Of a DNA stretch of 64,000 nucleotides, positions 44,806 through 54,118 are shown piece by piece. The stretch comes from UBA1952 sp965246765. Lineage in GTDB: Bacteria > Bacteroidota > Bacteroidia > Chitinophagales > Chitinophagaceae. Position numbers and translations under genes: made by a program. The notes beneath the pieces are model-generated. The model worked only from the letters and a program-made list of their open reading frames with translations. It was not told the origin of the DNA and did not search any database. The stretch's first letter is position 1, and every line of letters starts with the position of its first letter. The stretch spans positions 124,001-188,000 of the forward strand of contig CBDFFJ010000008.1 in the NCBI GenBank assembly GCA_965246765.1, in the 5' to 3' direction.

Positions 44806-45562
44806 GCTTTGACGCTGCTTCTGTGGCGCTGTTGGATACGAGGCGCATCATGTCGGCTACTTCATCCGGCGTCAGGTAGCGCCAGCGGCCTGTGGCCAGG
44901 CCGCCGAGGTGGACGTTCATGATCCGCACCCGCTTCAGCATCGTCACTTTGAAGCCAAGCGCCTCGCACATGCGCCGTATCTGCCGGTTGAGGCCCTGGA
45001 TGAGCGTTATCCTGAACGTGCTGCGGCCCTCATGGCTCACTTTGCAAGGCTGCGTCATGGTGCCCAGAATGCGCACGCCCCCGGCCATCCTGCGCACGAA
45101 TTCCGCGTCAATGGGTTTGTCCACCGTTACGATGTACTCTTTCTCATGTCCGTTCCCCGCCCGCAGGATCTTGTTGACGATATTGCCGTCATTGGTCAGA
45201 AAGATCAGCCCTTCTGAATCCTTATCTAATCGCCCGACGGGGAAGATGCGCTCTTTGTGGCCGATCGCGTCAACGATGTTGGTTTTGTCCTTTGTGTCGG
45301 TAGTGCTGGTGATGCCGGTTGGCTTATTGAAGGCGATGTAGATAGTGGCTTTTTTCTTTCCAAAAGACTCACCGTCAATCTCTACGACGTCTCCGGCGGC
45401 TACGCGGTTGCCCGGCACGGCCACATTGTCGTTGATGGTCACGCGCCCCATGGCGATGTAGTCATCTGCCTCCCGCCGGGAGCAGAAGCCCGTTTCGGAG
45501 ATGTATTTATTCAAAGACACCGAGTCATCGTTGCTGCGAGCCGTCCGGCCTGAATGCGCCAT
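44657..45562 (-). CDS. rluF: 23S rRNA pseudouridine(2604) synthase RluF
   Basis: A 301-residue pseudouridine synthase of the RsuA/RluB/E/F group: N-terminal S4 domain (LNKYISETGFCSRREADDYI), catalytic motif FPVGRLDKDSEGLIFLTNDG with the catalytic Asp in RLDKDSEG, and GLNRQIRRMCEALGFKV. The KPTGITSTTDTKDKTNIVD segment matches RluF. A basic Lys/Arg/Pro-rich tail of about 55 residues follows the enzyme domain, as often in Bacteroidota. The 3' end overlaps the extended recombinase frame on the other strand. Confidence 0.9.
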   Translation of the reverse strand: MAHSGRTARSNDDSVSLNKYISETGFCSRREADDYIAMGRVTINDNVAVPGNRVAAGDVVEIDGESFGKKKATIYIAFNKPTGITSTTDTKDKTNIVDAIGHKERIFPVGRLDKDSEGLIFLTNDGNIVNKILRAGNGHEKEYIVTVDKPIDAEFVRRMAGGVRILGTMTQPCKVSHEGRSTFRITLIQGLNRQIRRMCEALGFKVTMLKRVRIMNVHLGGLATGRWRYLTPDEVADMMRLVSNSATEAASKPKRKPRPDRKPAADTAPAAKKGPVKKAEAPQTPKKGPGSYKSYRKGGRK

Positions 45563-45566
45563 AATC

Positions 45567-46520
45567 TTATTTTTTCAGGCCGATTTCCCGCAGACGCTCG
45601 TCCAGGTATTCGCCGGCTGTGGCGTCTTCGTAAGCCTTTGGATGTACATCGTCCACACAGCTGTCCAGGCATTTCAGGTTCATGCTTCCCTTTGGATGCA
45701 GGAAGAAGGGGATGGAGAAGCGGGAGCTCCCCCATTTTTCGCGTGGCGGATTTACGACGCGGTGCGTGGTGCTCTTCAACTTATTGTTGGTCAGGCGTTG
45801 TAGCATATCGCCCACATTCACAACGATCTGCTCCGGCAGGGAGGTGACGCCCACCCAATCGCCGGCCTTAGTCTGAATCTGCAAGCCGTCGGCCGAAGCA
45901 CCTACGAGTAAGGTGATCAGGTTGATGTCTTCATGCTGCTCCGCGCGAATCGCGCTTTTCGGCTCTTGGGTAATCGGCGGGTAATGAATGGCGCGCAGAA
46001 TGGAATTGCCATTATGCACGTATTGGTCAAAGTAGTGCTCGTCCAGACCCAGGTACAGAGCTATCGCCTGAAGCAGGGCGGTGCCGCTCCTTTCAAAGGC
46101 GTTGTAGGCGCTGCGCAGGGTAGGCGTGAATTGAGGAATGGATCCTACTTCCACATTATCAGGATATTCAGCCTTTATGGGGTCGCCGTCCGCCACTTCC
46201 TGTCCATATTGGAAAAACTCCTTCAGATCAGGCGCGTCAAAGCCTTTTGCATGCTCGCGGCCAAAAGATGTGTAACCACGCTGCCCGGCAAGCTCCGGCT
46301 TTTCATAACCTTCCTTCGCCTCTGTGGACTGCGCAAAGAATTGCTGCACATAATGGTACAGGTCTGCAATCAGCGCATCGGGAATGCCGTGATTTTTTAC
46401 GGCAACAAAGCCCACATCCTCGTAAGCCCTGCCGATCTCCTGAACGAAGGCGGCCTTTTCAGCCGGGCTGCCGTTGACGAACTTCGCCAAATCCACTACC
46501 GGGATGGATGTTTCATTCAT
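45567..46520 (-). CDS. 2OG-Fe(II) oxygenase, isopenicillin N synthase-like
   Basis: About 317 residues from the ATG at 46520: N-terminal DIOX_N segment (SIPVVDLAKFVNG, GFVAVKNHGIPDALI) and a C-terminal 2OG-Fe(II) domain with HEDINLITLL (first His and Asp ligands), STTHRVVNPP (distal His, with RFSIPFF for 2-oxoglutarate). Non-haem iron dioxygenase; substrate unknown. It ends 4 bases from rluF on the same strand, so the two are probably co-transcribed. Confidence 0.85.
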   Translation of the reverse strand: MNETSIPVVDLAKFVNGSPAEKAAFVQEIGRAYEDVGFVAVKNHGIPDALIADLYHYVQQFFAQSTEAKEGYEKPELAGQRGYTSFGREHAKGFDAPDLKEFFQYGQEVADGDPIKAEYPDNVEVGSIPQFTPTLRSAYNAFERSGTALLQAIALYLGLDEHYFDQYVHNGNSILRAIHYPPITQEPKSAIRAEQHEDINLITLLVGASADGLQIQTKAGDWVGVTSLPEQIVVNVGDMLQRLTNNKLKSTTHRVVNPPREKWGSSRFSIPFFLHPKGSMNLKCLDSCVDDVHPKAYEDATAGEYLDERLREIGLKK

Positions 46521-46619
46521 AAAATAAGGTTGTTCGGTTGATGCCGCTAAGCTACGGAAAGGGAACATGGGGCTTGCAAAGACACGACTACCTTTGTCCG
46601 CCCAATTCAGCAAAAACCA

Positions 46620-47057
46620 GTGGCCTTAAGCGTCTCCATTATTAATAAAAGCCCGCATGCCCTGCCCGCTTATCAAACGGCCGGCTCGTCAGGGATGGAT
46701 ATGACGGCCTGGCTGCCGGAGGCCGTCACCTTAGCGCCTATGGAGCGTAGGCTTATTCCCACCGGCGTTTACATAGCACTTCCGGCTGGCTACGAGGCGC
46801 AGATTCGCCCGCGCAGCGGCACGGCATTTAAGCGCGGCATTACGCTGGTCAATACGCCGGGAACAATAGACTCCGACTACCGCGGCGAAATCATGCTGCC
46901 TGTCATCAACATTTCCGCCGAAGCGGTCACTATCTCGGACGGCGAGCGTATCGCGCAGATGGTTATTGCAAAATATGAAACGGCTAATTGGCACGAAGTC
47001 CCTTCACTGCAAGAAACAGATCGTGCAGCAGGCGGCTTCGGGCACACGGGGAGCTGA
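46620..47057 (+). CDS. dut: Deoxyuridine 5'-triphosphate nucleotidohydrolase
   Basis: Homotrimeric dUTPase, about 145 residues, hydrolysing dUTP to dUMP and PPi. All five motifs are visible: AGSSGMDMTAW, RPRSGTAFKRGI, NTPGTIDSDYRGE, ERIAQMVI and GGFGHTGS. The start is a GTG at 46620; no ATG precedes the conserved N-terminus VSIINKSPHALPAY. Confidence 0.95.
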   Translation: MALSVSIINKSPHALPAYQTAGSSGMDMTAWLPEAVTLAPMERRLIPTGVYIALPAGYEAQIRPRSGTAFKRGITLVNTPGTIDSDYRGEIMLPVINISAEAVTISDGERIAQMVIAKYETANWHEVPSLQETDRAAGGFGHTGS

Positions 47058-47065
47058 AGCCCAAG

Positions 47066-47118
47066 TCCTGTTATCCACTACTCACCACTCACTACTCACA
47101 ATTCACTACTCACTATAC
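47066..47118. repeat. Short degenerate tandem repeat between dut and the nucleotidyltransferase gene
   Basis: Imperfect repeats of CACTACTCA / CACTATTCA type, five to six copies, end directly before the ATG at 47119. It could influence translation start or be a slippage tract. Confidence 0.5.
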
Positions 47119-48129
47119 ATGAACATCATTATCCCGATGGCCGGCATGGGCAAGCGCATGCGGCCCCACACCCTTACCACACCAAAGCCACTCATCCCGA
47201 TAGCTGGTAAGCCGATGGTGCAGCGCATTGTAGAAGACATCATCGCCGGCGCCAATGAACAGGTTGCAGAAGTCGCTTTCATCATCAACCCAGCCTTTGG
47301 GAAGGAAGTAGAGCAGCATCTGATCCAAGTGGCGGAATCGCTGGGCGCGAAGGGAAAGATCGCCTATCAGGAGACGCCGCTGGGAACGGCTCATGCCATC
47401 CTCGCCGCGGCAGACTCTCTGACCGGGCCGGTTTTTATTGCGTTTGCAGATACCCTGTTTAAGGCTGACTTCAAGATTGATCGCGCTAAAGATGCCATCA
47501 TCTGGACTCAGAAAGTAGAGGATCCGACCGCTTTTGGCGTGGTAAAGCTGCGTGCAGACAGCAGCATTGAGGCCTTTGTGGAGAAACCAAAGGAGTTTGT
47601 TTCCGACCTTGCCATTATCGGTATGTATTATTTCCGGGACGGCCAGCGCCTGCGCCAGGAAATGCAGCGACTGATAGACGAGGATATTAAAGACAAGGGC
47701 GAGTACCAGCTCACAGACGCCATGGATCACATGCTGAAGAGCGGCGTTAAGTTCTACACCGATCAGGTGGACGAATGGCTGGATTGCGGCAATTACACCG
47801 CTACAGTGTACACGGCAGGGCGCATCATGGCCATCAAGCAGGCAGCCGGTGAGCAGCTGCGCGCAGCATCTGCAAAGCTGGAAAATGCCGTCATCATTGA
47901 GCCCTGCTTTCTTGGAGAGAACGTAGTTGTGCGCAATTCTGTGGTTGGGCCTAATGTGTCGCTGGAGCGTGGCGCCGTGGTAGAGAACGCACGGGTATCG
48001 GATACGATTGTGGGCGAAAGCAGCGTTATAAAAAACACCGTTATAACATCTTCTCTGCTTGGTCGCTTCGTAACTTACGGTGACGAGCCGCGCAGCCTGT
48101 CGCTCGGCGACTTTTCTACCCAATCATGA
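47119..48129 (+). CDS. Sugar-1-phosphate nucleotidyltransferase
   Basis: A 336-residue protein with the nucleotidyltransferase signature MNIIIPMAGMGKRMRPHT, LIPIAGKPMVQRIV, YQETPLGTAHAIL and VEKPKEFVSDLAIIG, then a left-handed beta-helix region (FLGENVVVRNSVVGPNVSLE). It activates a sugar phosphate to an NDP-sugar; glucose-1-phosphate with dTTP or UTP is typical but the exact substrate is not readable. The ATG at 47119 is preferred, as the upstream frame overlaps dut. It overlaps the next gene by 4 bases (ATGA). Confidence 0.85.
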   Translation: MNIIIPMAGMGKRMRPHTLTTPKPLIPIAGKPMVQRIVEDIIAGANEQVAEVAFIINPAFGKEVEQHLIQVAESLGAKGKIAYQETPLGTAHAILAAADSLTGPVFIAFADTLFKADFKIDRAKDAIIWTQKVEDPTAFGVVKLRADSSIEAFVEKPKEFVSDLAIIGMYYFRDGQRLRQEMQRLIDEDIKDKGEYQLTDAMDHMLKSGVKFYTDQVDEWLDCGNYTATVYTAGRIMAIKQAAGEQLRAASAKLENAVIIEPCFLGENVVVRNSVVGPNVSLERGAVVENARVSDTIVGESSVIKNTVITSSLLGRFVTYGDEPRSLSLGDFSTQS

Positions 48130-49847
48130 GTCTTAAGCGCTTCTTTCTAAGGTCTTTCGCTGCCTGTTTTTGCGTCATCAACGCTGCGGGGCAAGCCGTT
48201 TTTGCCCAGGCGCCGCCCGAGCCGAAACCCAAAGCCGATGCCATCTATTATGATGCGGTGAAAGCCCGTATGAAAGGGGATGATAAGGAAAGTGAGCTTT
48301 TATTGAAGAAAGTAATTGCAGAGAAGCCTGATGAAGCGGCTCCTTATTACGATCTTTCGCGCCTCGCGCTGAAAAGCAATGACGCTGAAAAGGCGGGCGA
48401 GTACATCAAAAAAGCCATTGCGCTTGACGGAAAAAACAAGTGGTATCATGAGCAATATGCCAATGTTCTGACCCTGCGCTCCGACTATGCCGGTGCGGCT
48501 GATGAGTATGCGGGGCTTGCGAAATCAGAGCGGTTTAATGAGCAGTATCTGGAGCGGAGCGCCTTGCTTTACCAGCGTGCCGGTAAGAACAAAGAGGCGC
48601 TCGCGCAGCTGCAGGTGCTCCGCAAAAGAAGTAATGACGACGAGGACGTGTTGCAGCAGCTGCAGCAGCTGTACCTCAAGATGAATGATGTGCCCGGCGC
48701 TGCCGCAATTGCGCGCGAGCTTATTGCCCAAAATCCTAAGGAACCCCGCTACTATGCCTTCCTTGTAGAGATATATGAGAATAACAAGCAGCCGGAAAAA
48801 GCCAGGGAAACGCTGGCTGAGATGGCCGCAAAGTTTCCGGCTGACCCCTCGCTGCAGATGTCGCAGGCCAACCAGGCGCTGAAGCGTGGCGATACGGTGG
48901 CCTACCGCGAGTATCTGCGCAAGGCGGTGCTGAATAAGGATCTGGATGCGGAAACACAAGTCGGCCTGCTGCGCAATTACATCGGCGACCTGCCTACAGA
49001 CAGTACGCGCAGGCAGGAAGCGGTGCGCATTCTGGAGCAGATTCTTATACAGCATCCTGAAAATGTAGGCTTACTGTCCTTCTACGGCTATATACTTACC
49101 GTTAGCGGGCAGCGTGAGGCCGGAGTAGCGCAGTATAAGAAAGCAGTTACGCTTAAAAAAGATGACTATGGCCTCTGGCAGCAGCTATTGTTCAGCTATG
49201 CCGACCGTCAATGCGCCGATTCGCTGGTGAAGTGGAGTGAGAAGGCAATCCGGCTTTTTCCCAATCAGGCTACGGTACATTATCTGAACGGGGTAGGACA
49301 TTACAACAAGAAAGAGTACGCGGGCGCTGTCAAAGCCATAAACCGGGCTATTGATCTGGAGCCGGAAGAAAAGACGGACGAGCTTTCGGAAATGCGCACC
49401 ACACTTGGAGACATTTACAACACTACGAAAGAGTACAGCCTTAGCGACAGTAATTACAACGCCGCGCTCCGCCTGAATCCGAGAAACGCGACCGTGCTGA
49501 ATAATTACGCGTACTATTTATCGGTTCGTAATACCCGTCTGGACGATGCCGCGAAAATGAGCCTGGAGTCGCTGAAGATCAGGCCGGGCGAAGGAACCTT
49601 CATGGACACCTATGGCTGGATATTGTACCAGCAGGGCAAGTACAGAGACGCGCTTTCTTATCTACAGAAAGCGGTTGACGCGAATCCGGCGGAAACCGAT
49701 CCCACTTTGTTTGAGCATCTTGGCGCGGCGCAATACAGACTGGGCAACAAGGATGCGGCGGTAGCAGCCTGGCAAAAAGCTAAAGAGCGCGGCAGTGAGA
49801 ATGCGGCTATTGACAAAATGATTGCCGAGCGGAAGCTGTATGAATAA
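48126..49847 (+). CDS. Periplasmic TPR protein
   Basis: A 573-residue protein with signal peptide (MSLKRFFLRSFAACFCVINA) and about ten tetratricopeptide repeats along its length, for example APYYDLSRLALKSNDAEKAG, DYGLWQQLLFSYADRQCADS and GTFMDTYGWILYQQGKYRDA. A scaffold in the envelope is likely. ATGA overlap with the nucleotidyltransferase gene and 8-base overlap with the DUF4292 gene suggest one operon. Confidence 0.85.
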   Translation: MSLKRFFLRSFAACFCVINAAGQAVFAQAPPEPKPKADAIYYDAVKARMKGDDKESELLLKKVIAEKPDEAAPYYDLSRLALKSNDAEKAGEYIKKAIALDGKNKWYHEQYANVLTLRSDYAGAADEYAGLAKSERFNEQYLERSALLYQRAGKNKEALAQLQVLRKRSNDDEDVLQQLQQLYLKMNDVPGAAAIARELIAQNPKEPRYYAFLVEIYENNKQPEKARETLAEMAAKFPADPSLQMSQANQALKRGDTVAYREYLRKAVLNKDLDAETQVGLLRNYIGDLPTDSTRRQEAVRILEQILIQHPENVGLLSFYGYILTVSGQREAGVAQYKKAVTLKKDDYGLWQQLLFSYADRQCADSLVKWSEKAIRLFPNQATVHYLNGVGHYNKKEYAGAVKAINRAIDLEPEEKTDELSEMRTTLGDIYNTTKEYSLSDSNYNAALRLNPRNATVLNNYAYYLSVRNTRLDDAAKMSLESLKIRPGEGTFMDTYGWILYQQGKYRDALSYLQKAVDANPAETDPTLFEHLGAAQYRLGNKDAAVAAWQKAKERGSENAAIDKMIAERKLYE

Positions 49848-50718
49848 GCTGCTGCTCCTTCCATTGGTGGCGGCGCTGTCCTTCACTATTTCTTCCTGCA
49901 ACTTTTATAAACGGCTTTCCGGAAAAAAGCAGTCCGTCTCGGCTTCCGATTCGGCAATGTTTACAATCCATAGTCCTGCCCCGCTTGGACCCGATACGAT
50001 GGACAGAAGGGCGGATACCCTTGCTGCCGTATCAACCGTGCAGAGCGACCCGGCCGCTGCAGCGCTGCTGCGAAACCTGACGCCGGTATGGAATGCGCAG
50101 ACCGTTTGGAGCACATTCAGCGGAAAGGCCAAAATGCACTACGAAGGGAAAGGCGAAAGTCATGATTTCACGGCAACAATCAGAATGGAGGCTGGCAGAC
50201 GCATATGGGTGAGCGTTGTAGCGCTTGGATTGTTTGAGGCCGCGCGTGTGCTGATAACCCCCGATACGATTCAAATTATGGATCGTGTTCATAAGGAGAT
50301 AAAGGTGTTGCCCTTCAGCGATGCCGGAAAAGTGTTGCCCCTGCCCGCAGATTTTGCCGCCCTTCAAACCCTGATCGTCGGCGATGCAATAAAGACCGGG
50401 CATCAGCCTACTGACGTATCCGACACGGCAATGGCATTCATTCTAACTTACATCTCCCCGGATTTCAGTCAGAGTCTGCAGCTGGATAAGGCAGATACGT
50501 CTATCCGGTTTCAGGCTGTCTCGGCTCAGGGCGTGTTCATGCTTAGTGAGCATGCCGGCTACGCTATGGAGGGTGGCCGCCGTTTTGCGCGGAACCGGAA
50601 CATCAGCGTAAGTGATAAAGGCGAGCTCTCCGCCCTTAGCCTGGAATTCAGCAAAGCGGATTTTGACGGGACTGTTGAAATGCCCTTTTCAATACCCGAG
50701 AAGTATGAGCTTAAATAA
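49840..50718 (+). CDS. DUF4292 lipoprotein
   Basis: 292 residues from the ATG at 49840: type II signal peptide MNKLLLLPLVAALSFTISSC (lipid Cys at 20), then a LolA/LolB-like domain (TFSGKAKMHYEGKGESHDFT, RIWVSVVALGLFEAARVLIT). DUF4292 proteins are common in Bacteroidota, and this gene order after a TPR gene is typical. Likely an outer-membrane lipoprotein with a lipid-handling fold. Confidence 0.85.
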   Translation: MNKLLLLPLVAALSFTISSCNFYKRLSGKKQSVSASDSAMFTIHSPAPLGPDTMDRRADTLAAVSTVQSDPAAAALLRNLTPVWNAQTVWSTFSGKAKMHYEGKGESHDFTATIRMEAGRRIWVSVVALGLFEAARVLITPDTIQIMDRVHKEIKVLPFSDAGKVLPLPADFAALQTLIVGDAIKTGHQPTDVSDTAMAFILTYISPDFSQSLQLDKADTSIRFQAVSAQGVFMLSEHAGYAMEGGRRFARNRNISVSDKGELSALSLEFSKADFDGTVEMPFSIPEKYELK

Positions 50719-50724
50719 GGCCGC

Positions 50725-51510
50725 TTAGCCTGATATATCTTTCCAGTCATTTTCCAGTCGGGTCTTCAGGGCAGTATCGGTCAGGTCAAATTTTATAGGC
50801 ACAACAGAGGCATAGCCTTCTTCAAGCGCGTCCACATCGGTGCCGCCGCCCTTGTCTTCATTTACAAAGGCCCCTACCATCCAATAGTAGTCCTTGCCAC
50901 GCGGGTCTGTGCGGTGGTCAAACTCTTCCTTCCAGCGGGCATTCGCCTGCCGGCAAATTTTCAGGCCTTTAAAATGCTCACGGGCCACTTTAGGAATATT
51001 CACGTTCAGCAGGGTTGAGGGCGGCAGCCCGGATCCGAGCAGTTTCATTGCCACGACGCGGGCCACTTCAGCAGCGATCGTAAAATCCGCATCAAATGCG
51101 AAATCAAGCAGCGAGAAGCCGGCGGAAGGCACGCCTTCAATAGCCGCTTCCATCGCGGCGCTCATCGTGCCGGAGTAAAGCACGTTAATCGCGTGATTGG
51201 CGCCATGGTTGATGCCGCTGACGCAGATGTCTGGTCGGCGGTGCAAGACTTTATCACGGGCCAGCTTTACACAGTCAACGGGCGTGCCGCTGCACTGCCA
51301 TGATTCTATTCCTTCAAAAATATCGATTCGGTTAAGCCGCAGCGGATGCCCGATAGTGATAGCGTGCCCCATACCGCTCTGCGGCGAATCGGGCGCTACA
51401 ACAATTACCTCACCCAGCGGCCGTACGGCTTCTACAAGGTTACGGATGCCCGGAGCAGTTATGCCGTCATCGTTGGTGACAAGGATTATTGGTCGTTTGT
51501 CTGTTTTCAT
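50725..51510 (-). CDS. surE: 5'/3'-nucleotidase SurE
   Basis: A 261-residue nucleoside monophosphate phosphatase. Metal-binding motif ILVTNDDGITAPG at the N-terminus, APDSPQSGMGHAITIGHPLR, and CVSGINHGANHAINVLYSGT. Length and motif order are normal for SurE. It is convergent with the DUF4292 gene and lies 2 bases from the ABC permease gene. Confidence 0.95.
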   Translation of the reverse strand: MKTDKRPIILVTNDDGITAPGIRNLVEAVRPLGEVIVVAPDSPQSGMGHAITIGHPLRLNRIDIFEGIESWQCSGTPVDCVKLARDKVLHRRPDICVSGINHGANHAINVLYSGTMSAAMEAAIEGVPSAGFSLLDFAFDADFTIAAEVARVVAMKLLGSGLPPSTLLNVNIPKVAREHFKGLKICRQANARWKEEFDHRTDPRGKDYYWMVGAFVNEDKGGGTDVDALEEGYASVVPIKFDLTDTALKTRLENDWKDISG

Positions 51511-51512
51511 GG

Positions 51513-52301
51513 CTACATATCACGCTTGAGCACCAGCGCTCGGCCGGCAAAATAATAGACCGTAATCCAAACCAGAGTGCCGGCTACATAAGCATAGTCG
51601 GGAACTGTCTGAGTGAGGCCGAGCAGTGCGCCACCTGTGCGCACAAGCGGCGAAGGCAGCAGCTCATCGCTGGTCTGAAGCGGCAGAAAGTTTCCCCATT
51701 TCGTGTGCGTCATGAAATTGATAATGGCCGAGAGCGCCACCTCAATAATCATACAGTACACCATGAAGAGCGCTATGGCCAATCCGCTCTTGCGTATAAG
51801 CAGCGCCAGAAATAGCGCGGCGCTGAGATAGTTAAGCGTAAGCAGGAAAAAATAGCCGACAGGCTCCAGCCCGCTGCCGATGCCGGACGCCGAGCCGGAA
51901 ATACCGAGTCCGAACATCAGCGCCACCACTACGAAGTATAAGCTTGTCGCAACGCTCATCGCCAGCACCAGCTGCGCTTTTGCATGGAAAAAGCTCAGCC
52001 GGCTCCAGCCGTCAATCACATTCTGCCGGTGCGTGCGGAAGCTATATTCATTGCTGGTGATGGTGATGACGCCAATCGCCAGAAACATTACGAAAACGCT
52101 GCCCCACCAGCCGACTGTACCCCACACTTCCGGAAATGAGTAGCCCTGATTGAGCAGGTTGCCGCCTTGCGGCCCTATACGCAGAACGCTGTGCGTGATC
52201 AGGTAATTGAAACCCGGAAGCAGCACCGCGAATAGTCCGCAGATCACCCAAAAGGTGCGGTAGCGCTTTATCTTAAGCCATTCAATGGCGAGTAGGGACA
52301 T
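51513..52301 (-). CDS. ABC-2 type transporter permease
   Basis: A 262-residue integral membrane protein with about six spans (FWVICGLFAVLLPGFNYLI, VGWWGSVFVMFLAIGVITI, ATSLYFVVVALMFGLGI, YFFLLTLNYLSAALFLALLI, IALFMVYCMIIEVALSAI, AGTLVWITVYYFAGRALVL). Fits the ABC2_membrane family. The ATPase gene lies 31 bases upstream on the same strand. Substrate unknown. Confidence 0.85.
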   Translation of the reverse strand: MSLLAIEWLKIKRYRTFWVICGLFAVLLPGFNYLITHSVLRIGPQGGNLLNQGYSFPEVWGTVGWWGSVFVMFLAIGVITITSNEYSFRTHRQNVIDGWSRLSFFHAKAQLVLAMSVATSLYFVVVALMFGLGISGSASGIGSGLEPVGYFFLLTLNYLSAALFLALLIRKSGLAIALFMVYCMIIEVALSAIINFMTHTKWGNFLPLQTSDELLPSPLVRTGGALLGLTQTVPDYAYVAGTLVWITVYYFAGRALVLKRDM

Positions 52302-52332
52302 CTGTAAGATCGGATAGTTGGTTAGTGAATGC

Positions 52333-53226
52333 CTAAGCCGTGTCGCCGCCGGTCAGCTCCATGAAGGTGCTTTCCAGGCTCTTCTTTTTCAAGACCAGGT
52401 GAGACAATATGATTCCCCGTTCGCTGCAAAGTCGGTTGATGTACGCAGGCGAGATGTCGCCTTCCGCCACGATGGTTATGAAGCGGTCCCCTACATTGCT
52501 CCTGATGCCGGCTATCGTGCCGATCACGTCCCAGAGGTGGGACATATCCGGCGCGGCGATTTCTATCTCATCGGCACTGCGCATTATCTCTTTTACCGAA
52601 CCTGTTACAAGTAAGTTTCCCCGCTTGAGAATAGCCATATGCGTGCAGACGCGCTCCACCTCGTCAAGCAGGTGTGAGGCCATGATCACGGTAATTCCTT
52701 CTGCAGTCAGGTTGCGTATCAGCGTTCTTATCTCGGCTATACCGGCCGGATCCAGGCCATTAGTGGGCTCGTCAAGCACCAGCACCCGCGGACTTCCCAA
52801 CAGCGCGCTGCCAATGGCGAGGCGCTGCTTCATGCCCAGCGAGTAGCTGCTGAACTTACTCGCCCTCCGTTCCGTAAGGCCTACTAAGTTTAGCACCCGG
52901 TCGTGGTCGGCAGCACCCCGGCCTTTGATGGCGGCATTGATGCGCAGATTTTCGTCTGCATTAAGGTAATGATAGAAGTTCGGCGTTTCTAGCAATGCGC
53001 CGAGCTGGCGGCGCGCCGCTTCAGGCGCCATTCCATTGAGCCAGCTGTAGCTGCCCGCATCGGCTATTAATACGTCCAGCACAATGCCCAGCAGCGTCGT
53101 CTTGCCACTGCCATTCGGGCCAAGTATGCCGAATACTGAGCCTTCCGGCACGTCAAAGGAAACCCCCTTTAGTGCCTGAACGGCGCCGTAGTTTTTTCGC
53201 AGGTCGCGAATAGATAGAACAGACAA
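52333..53226 (-). CDS. ABC transporter ATP-binding protein
   Basis: About 297 residues. Walker A LGPNGSGKTTLLG, signature SYSLGMKQRLAIGSAL, Walker B VLVLDEPTNGLDPAG and the switch His in IMASHLLDEVERVCT. A domain of about 80 residues (SADEIEIAAPDMSH to the end) follows. The start is set at a TTG (53226) because no ATG exists near the conserved IRDLRKNYGAVQALKGVSF; a longer open frame overlaps the SDR gene. Works with the permease at 51513-52301. Confidence 0.85.
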   Translation of the reverse strand: MSVLSIRDLRKNYGAVQALKGVSFDVPEGSVFGILGPNGSGKTTLLGIVLDVLIADAGSYSWLNGMAPEAARRQLGALLETPNFYHYLNADENLRINAAIKGRGAADHDRVLNLVGLTERRASKFSSYSLGMKQRLAIGSALLGSPRVLVLDEPTNGLDPAGIAEIRTLIRNLTAEGITVIMASHLLDEVERVCTHMAILKRGNLLVTGSVKEIMRSADEIEIAAPDMSHLWDVIGTIAGIRSNVGDRFITIVAEGDISPAYINRLCSERGIILSHLVLKKKSLESTFMELTGGDTA

Positions 53227-53245
53227 AAGAGGCTGATTGAGAGGT

Positions 53246-54085
53246 TTATAAAAAAAGATCGCGTTGTAGCTGCTCGCCCGGATGCACGGCATACGCGCTG
53301 AAGTCTGTGATCCCTTCAGCCTTGAGCACATCCTCGTCCAGGAACAGAAACCCACTGCACTCCTTTGCGCTGCGCGACAATATATAGTAAGCTGCGTCTG
53401 CCACAATTTCGGGCTTCCGGCTTCTGCGGATCAGCGTATCACCGCCCAGTAGATTCTGTACCGCGGCTGTAGCAATGGTGGTTGCGGGCCAGAGCGAATT
53501 AGCGCCGATGCCGATTGCGCGAAATTCTGAAGCCCATCCCAGGCTCATCATGCTCATGTTATACTTGCTGAGGGTGTAGGCTATATGCGGGCCCATCCAG
53601 CGCCCGTTCAGCGACAGCGGCGGCGAAAGGGTCAGGATATGCGGATTGGAGGAACGCTTAAGGTGCGGGATGCAATGCTTTGTGACCAGAAACGTTCCCC
53701 GCACGTTGATGTCGTGCATCAGGTCAAAGCGTTTGCTGTCTGTAGCTTCTGTAGGCGTAAGCGCAATAGCGGAAGCATTGTTGACAACGGCATCAATACC
53801 GCCAAACGCATCTGCGCCCTGCTGAACAGCCGCTATAATCTGCGCTTCGTCCCGCACGTCGCAGGCCACGGGAAACGCCTTGCCGCCCGCGGCTTCTATC
53901 TCTTCCGCGGCAGAAAAGATAGTGCCGCCCAGCTTTGGATTTTCAGCAATGGATTTGGCGGCGATGATGATGTTCGCGCCTTCCTTTGCCAGGCGCAGCG
54001 CAATAGCTTTGCCTATGCCCCGGCTTGCGCCAGTGATGAAGATGGTCTTGTTTTTCAGGCTGTAGTTTGCTGCTTGCTCGCTCAT
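53246..54085 (-). CDS. Short-chain dehydrogenase/reductase (HSDL2-like)
   Basis: About 279 residues from the ATG at 54085. NAD(P)-binding TGASRGIGKAIALRLAKEGA, NNAS motif (DAVVNNASAIAL), catalytic YTLSKYNMSM (Y/K pair) with Ser in ILTLSPPLSL. The sequence SIAENPKLGGTIFSAAEEIE is typical of the hydroxysteroid dehydrogenase-like 2 group. Substrate unknown. Confidence 0.85.
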   Translation of the reverse strand: MSEQAANYSLKNKTIFITGASRGIGKAIALRLAKEGANIIIAAKSIAENPKLGGTIFSAAEEIEAAGGKAFPVACDVRDEAQIIAAVQQGADAFGGIDAVVNNASAIALTPTEATDSKRFDLMHDINVRGTFLVTKHCIPHLKRSSNPHILTLSPPLSLNGRWMGPHIAYTLSKYNMSMMSLGWASEFRAIGIGANSLWPATTIATAAVQNLLGGDTLIRRSRKPEIVADAAYYILSRSAKECSGFLFLDEDVLKAEGITDFSAYAVHPGEQLQRDLFL

Positions 54086-54118
54086 GGATGCCCTTGGATT
54101 TAAGGCATTCAAAGTAAG

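Noticed and set aside
47113..48123. Open frame of 336 codons on the minus strand
   Set aside because: Antisense to the nucleotidyltransferase gene, with no recognisable protein features.
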